64,000 bases of DNA, from positions 4,512-68,511 of the forward strand of contig JBBITF010000011.1 in NCBI GenBank assembly GCA_037440925.1, in the 5' to 3' direction. The translations under genes were made by a program, and so were the position numbers. Below are positions 32,295-38,999 of the stretch, one piece after another. Each line of letters begins with the position of its first letter. The first letter of the stretch is position 1. Below the pieces are notes generated by a model. That model ran no database searches and was not told the DNA's origin. It saw only the letters and a program-made list of their open reading frames with translations. The stretch comes from JAABUE01 sp037440925. GTDB lineage: Bacteria; Chloroflexota; Anaerolineae; Anaerolineales; Villigracilaceae.

Positions 32295-33236
32295 CTAAAA
32301 GTCCGAAGGGGTGGTGACTCTGGGAATAAGATGCCAATCGAAGGGTGTCAACTGGTAAACGTAGTAGTTTAACCAATTGGCAAACAGCAAACTGGCATGA
32401 CCGCGCCAACGTACCAGCGGCGGCTTGGAGGGGTCGTCTTCGGGAAAGTAATTACGCGGCAGGGCAATTGGGATGCCCTTTTTTATGTCGCGCTCATATT
32501 CGGCTTTCAGGGTATGCGGATCGTATTCGGAATGGCCGGTGACAAAGATGTGACGGCCGTCTTTGGAGGCTACAATGTGGATGCCCGCTTCCTGCGACTC
32601 GCTCAAAATCTGCAAATCTGGCACGCGTTCCAGGTCGGCGCGACGGACTTCGGTGTAACGGGAATGAGGCGCCAGGAATACGTCATCAAAGCCAAACAGC
32701 AAACGTTCAGAAGAGACCAGTTTGCGATGTTCGAATACGCCAAACACTTTAGCCGGCAGGCTGTATTTGGGGATGCCGAAGTGATGGTACAAGCCGGCTT
32801 GCGCGCCCCAACAGATATAGAAAGTGGACAATACATTCGACGTAGACCAATCGAAGACGCGCGTTAATTCTTCCCAGTATTCGACTTCTTCAAAGTCCAG
32901 ATGTTCTACTGGCGCGCCGGTGACAATCAGACCGTCGAATTTCTGGTCTTCGACATCCTCCAGGGTAAGATAATGAGCAAGTAGATAATCGGCATCCACG
33001 TTTTTGGATTTGTAAGTGGCGGTATGCAATAAAGTCACCTCGACTTGCAAGGGCGAGTTGCCAAGTAAGCGCAGGATTTGCGTCTCGGTCTCGACCTTGG
33101 TGGGCATCAGATTTAGAATGGCCACCCGCAGGGGGCGAATGTCTTGATGTTCGGCGCGCTCCTCGCCCATGACGAAGATGTTTTCGCGCTGAAGGATAGA
33201 ACGGGCGGGTAAGGTCGAAGGGATTTTGACGGGCAT
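32295..33236 (-). CDS. metA: Homoserine O-acetyltransferase, MetA type
   Basis: 313 residues of the HTS (MetA) family, a class I glutamine-amidotransferase-like acyltransferase. The nucleophile Cys lies in STFYICWGAQAGLYHHFG (about residue 142), and the catalytic His in IFVTGHSEYDPHTLKAEY (about 235) with Glu nearby. Residue 111 is Glu (LIVTGAPVEHLDFEEVEYW). In characterised MetA enzymes Glu at this place favours acetyl-CoA and Gly favours succinyl-CoA, so I infer acetylation, which suits the neighbouring O-acetylhomoserine sulfhydrylase. It lies 31 nt downstream of metY in the same SAM-riboswitch-controlled operon and is convergent with metH. Confidence 0.93.
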   Translation of the reverse strand: MPVKIPSTLPARSILQRENIFVMGEERAEHQDIRPLRVAILNLMPTKVETETQILRLLGNSPLQVEVTLLHTATYKSKNVDADYLLAHYLTLEDVEDQKFDGLIVTGAPVEHLDFEEVEYWEELTRVFDWSTSNVLSTFYICWGAQAGLYHHFGIPKYSLPAKVFGVFEHRKLVSSERLLFGFDDVFLAPHSRYTEVRRADLERVPDLQILSESQEAGIHIVASKDGRHIFVTGHSEYDPHTLKAEYERDIKKGIPIALPRNYFPEDDPSKPPLVRWRGHASLLFANWLNYYVYQLTPFDWHLIPRVTTPSDF

Positions 33237-33267
33237 AAGACCTCCAAAAACGGGTAAAGGGATGGTA

Positions 33268-34545
33268 TTATTTTTGTTTCAGGGCCTGGTCGAGATCCCA
33301 GAGCAAGTCTTCGATGTCTTCTATGCCGATGCTCAGTCGGACGAAGTCGGGGCTGACGCCGGCAGCGCGTTGTTCTTCTTCCGAAAGTTGACTGTGGGTG
33401 GTGCTGGCCGGATGGATGGCGAGAGATTTGGCATCGCCCAAGTTGGCAACGTGGCTGAATAATTTGAGGTTGTCTATGAATCTGGCGCCGGCGTCACGTC
33501 CGCCTTTGACCCCAAAGCCAAGCATGGCGCCTTTTCCTTTGGGGAGATAGCGATTGGCGCGTTCAAAGTCCGGGTGATGGGGAAGGCCGGGGTAACGCAC
33601 CCAGGCTACGGCGGGGTGAGAAGCGAGGAATTCGGCTACGGCCTGGGCATTGGCTACGTGGCGGTCCATCCGCAGGCTGAGGGTTTCCAGTCCCTGCAAA
33701 AATAGCCATGAATTGAACGGAGACTGGCAGGCGCCGATGTCGCGCAAGATGCCAGCGCGGGCTTTACTGATAAAAGCCAGTTCGCCCAGGTCGGCAAAGA
33801 CGACGCCATGATAACTGGGATCGGGCGTGGTGTAGTTAGGGAAGCGTTCATGATGCCAATCGAAGTTGCCGCCGTCTACGATGACGCCGCCAATGGAGGT
33901 GCCATGTCCGCCAATGTATTTGGTGGTGGAGTGGACGACGATATTGGCGCCCCATTCGAGTGGACGAAACAGGTAAGGGCTGGCCAGCGTGTTGTCTATC
34001 ATGAGCGGCAGGTGGAACTCTTGCGCGATTTGGGCAACTTCCTCGAAGGGGAAGATGTTGACATTGGGATTGCCGATGGTCTCACCGTAGAGGAGTTTGG
34101 TGTTGGGGCGGATGGCGCGGCGGAAGTTGTCGGGGTCAGTAGGATCAACCAGGCTGACTTGGATACCCAGACGCGGAAACGTAAAGCGGAATTGACTGAC
34201 GGTGCCGCCATACAATGTCGAGGAGGAAACGATATGGTCGCCAGCCTGACAAATGGCAAAGATCGCAATGGCTTGCGCGGCATGACCTGAACTGACTTCA
34301 AGGGCGGCTACGCCGCCTTCTAAGTCAGCCATGCGGGCTTCGAAAACGTTGCTGGTAGGGTTGCTGATGCGCGTGTAAATATTGCCCTTTTCTTCCAGGG
34401 CAAACAGGCGGGCGGCATGTGCGGTGCTTTGAAACTTATACGCTGTGGTTTGGTAGATTGGCACGGCGCGGGAACCGGTGGTTGGTTCGGGCGTGTAACC
34501 GGCGTGCAGTTGGCGGGTGGTAAAGCCGAATTTGCGTTCAGACAT
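33268..34545 (-). CDS. metY: O-acetylhomoserine sulfhydrylase (Cys/Met metabolism PLP enzyme)
   Basis: 425 residues. The PLP lysine is in VVHSTTKYIGGHGTSIGGV (about residue 210). EARMADLEGGVAALEVSSGHAAQAIAI is split over residues 68-95, and YTRISNPTSNVFE precedes it. The C-terminal LSIGIEDIEDLLWDLDQAL closes the family fold. The insert lengths and the SSTLYGGT motif fit MetY rather than cystathionine gamma-synthase. It makes homocysteine from O-acetylhomoserine and sulfide, which MetH then methylates. AGGAGA precedes the ATG. Upstream lie a SAM-I riboswitch and two terminator hairpins, so excess SAM should shut off metY and metA together. Confidence 0.95.
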   Translation of the reverse strand: MSERKFGFTTRQLHAGYTPEPTTGSRAVPIYQTTAYKFQSTAHAARLFALEEKGNIYTRISNPTSNVFEARMADLEGGVAALEVSSGHAAQAIAIFAICQAGDHIVSSSTLYGGTVSQFRFTFPRLGIQVSLVDPTDPDNFRRAIRPNTKLLYGETIGNPNVNIFPFEEVAQIAQEFHLPLMIDNTLASPYLFRPLEWGANIVVHSTTKYIGGHGTSIGGVIVDGGNFDWHHERFPNYTTPDPSYHGVVFADLGELAFISKARAGILRDIGACQSPFNSWLFLQGLETLSLRMDRHVANAQAVAEFLASHPAVAWVRYPGLPHHPDFERANRYLPKGKGAMLGFGVKGGRDAGARFIDNLKLFSHVANLGDAKSLAIHPASTTHSQLSEEEQRAAGVSPDFVRLSIGIEDIEDLLWDLDQALKQK

Positions 34546-34645
34546 GTTTGGTCTCCTGAAATGAGAATGTTGCGGACCCCGACGTCTCCCGACGTTGGCT
34601 GCAAAGTCAGCAGACTGTGGAGCCCGTTTTCGGTGGGTTAAAAAG

Positions 34646-34690
34646 AAGAACCTCTCCTGGGTACATGCGCGTTACCCAGAGGAGGTTCTT
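34646..34690 (-). terminator. Second terminator hairpin below the SAM riboswitch
   Basis: AAGAACCTC..CTGGGT pairs with ACCCAG..GAGGTTCTT (one mismatch and one G-T in a 17-bp stem, 11-nt loop). On the minus strand it is followed by CTTTTT. It lies between the first terminator and metY, so two terminators stand in series. Confidence 0.75.
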
Positions 34691-34694
34691 GAAC

Positions 34695-34720
34695 AAAAAA
34701 CCTCTTCTGAAAGAAGAGGT
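34695..34720 (-). terminator. Riboswitch expression-platform terminator
   Basis: On the minus strand ACCTCTTCT-TTC-AGAAGAGGT followed by TTTTTTG. It begins about 20 nt after the riboswitch P1 helix. GAGAGG of the P1 3' strand can pair with CCTCTT of the terminator, giving a plausible antiterminator when SAM is absent. Confidence 0.88.
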
Positions 34721-34737
34721 CAATGTTGATACATTTC

Positions 34738-34862
34738 GCCTCTCATCTTCCAGAATGCAGGTAATCACAAGGATTACCCCTACTGCCGGAATTGGCACCG
34801 TGACTTTGGTCTGGTTGCCGAGGCTTCACAGGGCCGGTCCCTCCGCCTCTCTGGATAAGAGC
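34738..34862 (-). ncRNA. SAM-I (S-box) riboswitch
   Basis: On the minus strand from 34862: CTCTTATCCAGAGAGGCGGA, then GGGACCGGCCCTGTGAAGCC, TCGGCAACC, later GGTGCCAATTCCGGC, and finally GAAGATGAGAGG. P1 pairs CTCTTATC with GATGAGAG. The conserved core (GAGGGA, GAAGCC, GGCAACC, GGTGC, AATTCC) is complete. It controls the metY-metA operon by premature termination at the hairpins 34695-34720 and 34646-34690. This is the reference against which the broken copy at 25946 can be judged. Confidence 0.95.
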
Positions 34863-34911
34863 ATGTGCTATCTCGTTTTTAAGTTCATTGCTTGGGCAAT
34901 GAGTTTCACGG

Positions 34912-34941
34912 TTTATACCATAGGGGCGGTGGATGTGTCAA
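34912..34941 (-). promoter_or_regulatory. metY-metA promoter
   Basis: Minus strand TTGACA (34941-34936), 18-bp spacer, TATAAA (34917-34912), about 45 nt upstream of the riboswitch. The stretch from here to the ppk end (about 34945-35054) shows no gene. Confidence 0.75.
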
Positions 34942-35054
34942 GGTTGAAACCCAAAAATCAGCAAAATTGCTGCCCTAAAATTGGATTTTACAGTGCTGGC
35001 CTGAGGGTACGCAAAGAACAAGCCCTGGCCAAATAGCAGGGCGTTGCGCGCACC

Positions 35055-37166
35055 TTAGATGGTTTTTCCAGGCGGGTTTTGCATCAACCATTCCTGCACG
35101 TCTATAGCAGCGGCGGAGGGATCCGGTTGCAGGCGTTTGTAGGTGCCATCGGGCTGCATCAGGCGGGCGCGCAGGTTGTCTTTCAGGTAAATATCCAGCA
35201 AGATTTTGCGCAGGTATTGGATGTGTTCGGCGCGCTCCACCGGAAAGACGACCTCGACGCGGTGAGACAGATTGCGGGTCATCAGGTCTGCGCTGCCCAG
35301 GTAGAGTTTTTCTTTGCCGCCATTGTAGAAGTAGAAAATGCGGCTGTGTTCGAGGTAACGTCCAATGATGCTGATGACGCGAATGTTTTCACTCATTCCC
35401 TCCACGCCTGGCACCAGAGAACATATTCCGCGCACCAGCAAGTCTACCTGGACACCAGCCTGAGAAGCGCGGTAGAGAAGTTGGATCATTGGCACGTCCA
35501 CCACAGCATTGACTTTGAAAACCAGGCGGGCAGGTTGGCCTTTTTGGGCCTGTTCGATTTCGCGGCCTATCAGTTCTTCCAGGCGCTGCCGCAAGTTGAC
35601 CGGCGCCACCAGCAATTTTTTGTAATCTTGTTTGGTAGAATAGCCGGTCAGCGTATTGAACAAATCGGTGGCGTCGGCGCCCATGTCTTCGTCGCAGGTG
35701 AACATGCCGATATCTTCGTAGACATTTGCGGTTATAGCATTGTAATTGCCGCTCGCCAGGTGCAGATAGCGGCGGATGCCTTCTTCTTCCTGCCGTACCA
35801 CCATAGCAATTTTGCTATGAGTCTTCAAGCCCACCAATCCATAGACGACGTGGACGCCGGCCTGCTCCAGGCGGCGCGCCCAGCCAATGTTGCTCTCTTC
35901 GTCGAAGCGGGCTTTGAGTTCGACCAACACCGCTACTTGCTTTCCGCGTTCAGCCGCCTCCAGCAAGGCTTCAACGACCGGCGAGTCCTGGCCAACGCGG
36001 TACAAGGTCTGTTTGATGGCTAGAACATGCGGATCGCGGGCTGCCGTGACGAGAAAATCTACCACCGGGGTAAACGAGTCGTAAGGATGGTGTAACAGCA
36101 CGTTCTCCTCACGAATGAGGTCGAAAATTTCACTGGAGGAGGCGAGATTTTTGAATTTCTTGGGAAGAACCGGATGGTAAGGCGGGAATTTCAAGTCATG
36201 TCGTTCTACGCTGTTATAAACCTGCCACAGACTGACCAGCCCCAGGTGGCTGCTGAGGACGTATACGTCGGTGGGTTTGACCTCCAGGTTTTCAACCAAC
36301 AGGTTACGGATATTCTTGGGCATGCTTTCGTAGATGGCCACTTTGACGACCGAGCCAAACTTGCGCCGCCGAATGCTTTGCTGCATGTTTTCGAGCAGGT
36401 CTTCGGCTTCCAGTTCCTGAATTTCGATGTCTGCATCGCGAATAATGCGAAAGGGATGGGCTTCTTTTACTTCCAAGCCCGGAAACAACATATCCAGATT
36501 GGCAGAGATGATCTGTTCCAACCAAACAAAATAGTGATGCCAGGGAACGGTACCGTCTTTGCGCGCCGCTCCTGAAGAGCGCTTGACTGGAACCAGGCGC
36601 GGCAGAGTGTCTGGCACTTTCAAACGCGCAAATCTCTCGCGCCCTTTTTTGTCGCGGATGACGATGGCTAAATTGAGGCTTAGATTGGAGATGTGTGGAA
36701 AAGGATGCCCCGGGTCTAGCGCCAGGGGCGTCAGAATAGGAAAGACCACTTCCCGAAAATACCGATCGGCTCGCTCTTTTTGGGCAGCGTTGAGTTTGCG
36801 ATATGGCAGGATGTGGATGCCGGCTTTGTCTAGCGCAGGCAATAACTTGTGTTGGTAGATTTGCTGGGCTTGAGTATACAGTTCTAGAGCGCGTTTGCGG
36901 ATGGCGGCCAATTGTTCGCGCGGCGTCAGCCCGTCAGGGGAGACCTCTCCTATTTTGGCGTCTACTTGTTTGCGGATGCCGGAAACGCGCACCATGAAGA
37001 ACTCGTCCATGTTAGAGCCAAAAATAGCCAGGAATTTGACGCGCTCCAACAAAGGATTGTTTTTATCCTGCGCTTCGTCCAGCACGCGGCGCTGGAATTC
37101 GAGCAGACTCAATTCCCGGTTAATGAATGGTATGGATGGGGGGAGAGGTACAGCGTCGGCAGGCAT
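35055..37166 (-). CDS. ppk1: Polyphosphate kinase 1
   Basis: 703 residues, the normal PPK1 length. N and head domains come first (INRELSLLEFQRRVLDEAQD, near residue 12). The catalytic PLD-like part includes YGLVGLKTHSKIAMVVRQEE (autophosphorylated His, about residue 455), YLHLASGNYNAITANVYEDI and ISIIGRYLEHSRIFYFYNGG (second His, about 610). It reversibly polymerises ATP gamma-phosphate into polyphosphate at the inner membrane. Transcribed away from holA; the 49-bp gap must hold both promoters. Confidence 0.97.
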   Translation of the reverse strand: MPADAVPLPPSIPFINRELSLLEFQRRVLDEAQDKNNPLLERVKFLAIFGSNMDEFFMVRVSGIRKQVDAKIGEVSPDGLTPREQLAAIRKRALELYTQAQQIYQHKLLPALDKAGIHILPYRKLNAAQKERADRYFREVVFPILTPLALDPGHPFPHISNLSLNLAIVIRDKKGRERFARLKVPDTLPRLVPVKRSSGAARKDGTVPWHHYFVWLEQIISANLDMLFPGLEVKEAHPFRIIRDADIEIQELEAEDLLENMQQSIRRRKFGSVVKVAIYESMPKNIRNLLVENLEVKPTDVYVLSSHLGLVSLWQVYNSVERHDLKFPPYHPVLPKKFKNLASSSEIFDLIREENVLLHHPYDSFTPVVDFLVTAARDPHVLAIKQTLYRVGQDSPVVEALLEAAERGKQVAVLVELKARFDEESNIGWARRLEQAGVHVVYGLVGLKTHSKIAMVVRQEEEGIRRYLHLASGNYNAITANVYEDIGMFTCDEDMGADATDLFNTLTGYSTKQDYKKLLVAPVNLRQRLEELIGREIEQAQKGQPARLVFKVNAVVDVPMIQLLYRASQAGVQVDLLVRGICSLVPGVEGMSENIRVISIIGRYLEHSRIFYFYNGGKEKLYLGSADLMTRNLSHRVEVVFPVERAEHIQYLRKILLDIYLKDNLRARLMQPDGTYKRLQPDPSAAAIDVQEWLMQNPPGKTI

Positions 37167-37215
37167 AGAATTGCCCCGATTATAGCCGAATATCTTGGAG
37201 TATACTTATCCTATC

Positions 37216-38187
37216 ATGCCCAATGTCTACTTCTTTTTCGGCAATGACGAATTTGCCATCTCGCGCCGTCTGAAAGAGTTCGAGGCTGATTTCCCCGATT
37301 CTACCAGCGCGGACATGAACATTGCTCGCCTGGATGCGCGCACAATGACCGAAAATGATCTGAACACGGCTGTCAACGCCATGCCGTTCCTGGCGCGCAG
37401 ACGCCTGGCGCTGTTGTCGAACCCCTCCGCTAAATACATCAAACCGGCTGAGCGTAAGAAATTTGAGCAATTCCTCGAAAATACGCCTGAAACGGTTCGG
37501 TTGGTCGTTTATGAACTTATCGAGCCGAAAGAGGTAGAACGACACTGGCTGGTGAAATGGGCAGAGAAAAATCGTGCGCAGGTCGAGATGCGCGCTTTCA
37601 TGCTTCCGCGCCCCAAAGAAATGACCGGCTGGATACTCCAAGAGACCAAATCTCAAGGAGGAAGCATGGCTCCCCTTGCCGCCGCCAAACTGGCCGAGAT
37701 GGTGGGCGTGGACACGCGCCAGGCAACGCAGGAAATTGCCAAATTGTTGGCTTACGTCAATTGGGAGCGGCAGGTCGAAGTCCAGGATGTAGAAGCGGTC
37801 AGCGTCGTCGTCGCCCAAGAAAGCGTCTTCGATTTCGTGGATGCGCTGGCCGCCGGAAACAGTCAGTTGGCACAACGTTTGCTACACCGCTTGCTGGAGA
37901 ATGAAGACGCCTTCGCGTTGTGGGGAATGGTAATACGCCAGTTTCGCCTGCTGCTGCAAGCGCGGGAAATTTTGGATGCGGGCGGCGGCAAGGAACAGGT
38001 GGCGGCAACGCTGGGCATACATCCTTTTGTAGCAGAAAAAACGGCCGCTCAAGCGCGCGCTTTTACGCTGCCCGTCCTGGAAGCCATCTATCACAAACTG
38101 CTCGAAATTGACGAGGCGGCCAAGACCAGCCAGACGCCGCTCGACCTGGGGTTGGATATGCTGGTAGTGGAACTGACCCGCGCGTGA
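37216..38187 (+). CDS. holA: DNA polymerase III subunit delta
   Basis: 323 residues of the HolA family (clamp-loader delta, opens the sliding clamp). Features: MPNVYFFFGNDEFAISRRLK with the degenerate P-loop region, NIARLDARTMTENDLNTAVN, PFLARRRLALL, and the helical C-terminal collar domain. ATG 37216 is preceded by TATACT at 37201-37206, so the leader would be very short. An in-frame start at 37195 lies upstream of that box and adds non-conserved residues, so it is rejected. Confidence 0.9.
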   Translation: MPNVYFFFGNDEFAISRRLKEFEADFPDSTSADMNIARLDARTMTENDLNTAVNAMPFLARRRLALLSNPSAKYIKPAERKKFEQFLENTPETVRLVVYELIEPKEVERHWLVKWAEKNRAQVEMRAFMLPRPKEMTGWILQETKSQGGSMAPLAAAKLAEMVGVDTRQATQEIAKLLAYVNWERQVEVQDVEAVSVVVAQESVFDFVDALAAGNSQLAQRLLHRLLENEDAFALWGMVIRQFRLLLQAREILDAGGGKEQVAATLGIHPFVAEKTAAQARAFTLPVLEAIYHKLLEIDEAAKTSQTPLDLGLDMLVVELTRA

Positions 38188-38280
38188 GCGTTTTACGGAT
38201 TTGCTGCCAATTTCCAAACCAAGATTGACGATGTAACTTGACATACCGCCAATCCGTATTGTTGCGTATCTCAAATTTCA

Positions 38281-38614
38281 TCATTCCGGTAGAACGAGAG
38301 ACTCCAGTGAGCAAATCAACGCCGGCAAGTCTTCTTTGACAGTATCCCAAACCGTCCCCCAATTCACGCGTGAATATTCATGAATGATACGGTTACGCAT
38401 CCCGATCATCAAATGCCAGGGAATTTCAGGATGCAATTCCTAGAAACTTTCGCACTGATCCTGCCGACTCGCCGATAATTTCCAATCTGCGAGCAACGGC
38501 ATCCTGAACCATTTCATCTTGCTCAAACTCGGATCGCGATAGTTTTGCTGCATACTTGATTGCCCTCTTTGCGGCAAGGAGGGTATCGAGCAAATAGGCT
38601 TCATCCCGCAGCAT
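38281..38614 (-). pseudogene. HepT-type HEPN toxin with a +1 frameshift
   Basis: From ATG 38614 the frame gives MLRDEAYLLDTLLAAKRAIK through RLEIIGESAGSV and then goes astray to a stop. From about 38445 a different frame continues the family sequence, ELHPEIPWHLMIGMRNRIIH, then EYSRVNWGTVWDTV... to TGA 38281. The span is 334 nt, one more than the 333 of an intact 110-residue gene, so one extra base explains it. The Rx4HxY motif (RNRIIHEY) of HepT RNases lies in the second part. It may be a sequencing error or true inactivation. Confidence 0.85.
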
Positions 38615-38918
38615 AAACCACCTGTGTGTTGCTCAAAATACTCTTGCGGCGAATGTAGTTCTCGCTTCTTTCGATGGCGGCGCGTTCCACCAAATCCACA
38701 TCGCGTCCGAAAATGTTCTTGAGTTCATCTTCCATCCGCACAAGATCAAACAGGCTGACGCGCGAATCAGGCGCAAATGTGACCAGCGCATCCACGTCGC
38801 TATCAGGGCGAAAATCATCGCGCAGAACAGAGCCAAACAGCGAAAATTCCACCACTTTCCAACGACGGCAGAACGCGGCAATTTTTCTTCGAGGAATCAT
38901 AATCTGTTGCTTTTTCAT
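38601..38918 (-). CDS. MntA-type nucleotidyltransferase antitoxin
   Basis: 105 residues with the GS-x10-D-x-D motif in FGSVLRDDFRPDSDVDALV (about residues 28-46) and a third acidic residue in DVDLVERAAIERSENY. MntA enzymes AMPylate the tyrosine of the HepT Rx4HxY motif and so disarm it. It overlaps the HEPN gene by 14 nt in antitoxin-first order. It is not closely related to the MNT protein at 13055. Its partner is frameshifted, so the module may no longer be addictive. It is divergent from priA. Confidence 0.88.
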   Translation of the reverse strand: MKKQQIMIPRRKIAAFCRRWKVVEFSLFGSVLRDDFRPDSDVDALVTFAPDSRVSLFDLVRMEDELKNIFGRDVDLVERAAIERSENYIRRKSILSNTQVVYAAG

Positions 38919-38987
38919 AAGACTGTCGCAAAAAATTATAGCACAAGAACAAACCTGAAAAGCCTCAAGTCAATGAGCAGAACGTTG

Positions 38988-38993
38988 TATAAT
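38988..38993 (+). promoter_or_regulatory. -10 box 6 nt before the priA start
   Basis: TATAAT at 38988-38993 with ATG at 39000 places the transcription start at or next to the A of the start codon: a leaderless mRNA. No strong -35 or Shine-Dalgarno is visible. Confidence 0.6.
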
Positions 38994-38999
38994 CCCCTC

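Noticed and set aside
35079..36023. 314-codon open frame on the plus strand
   Set aside because: Antisense shadow of polyphosphate kinase.
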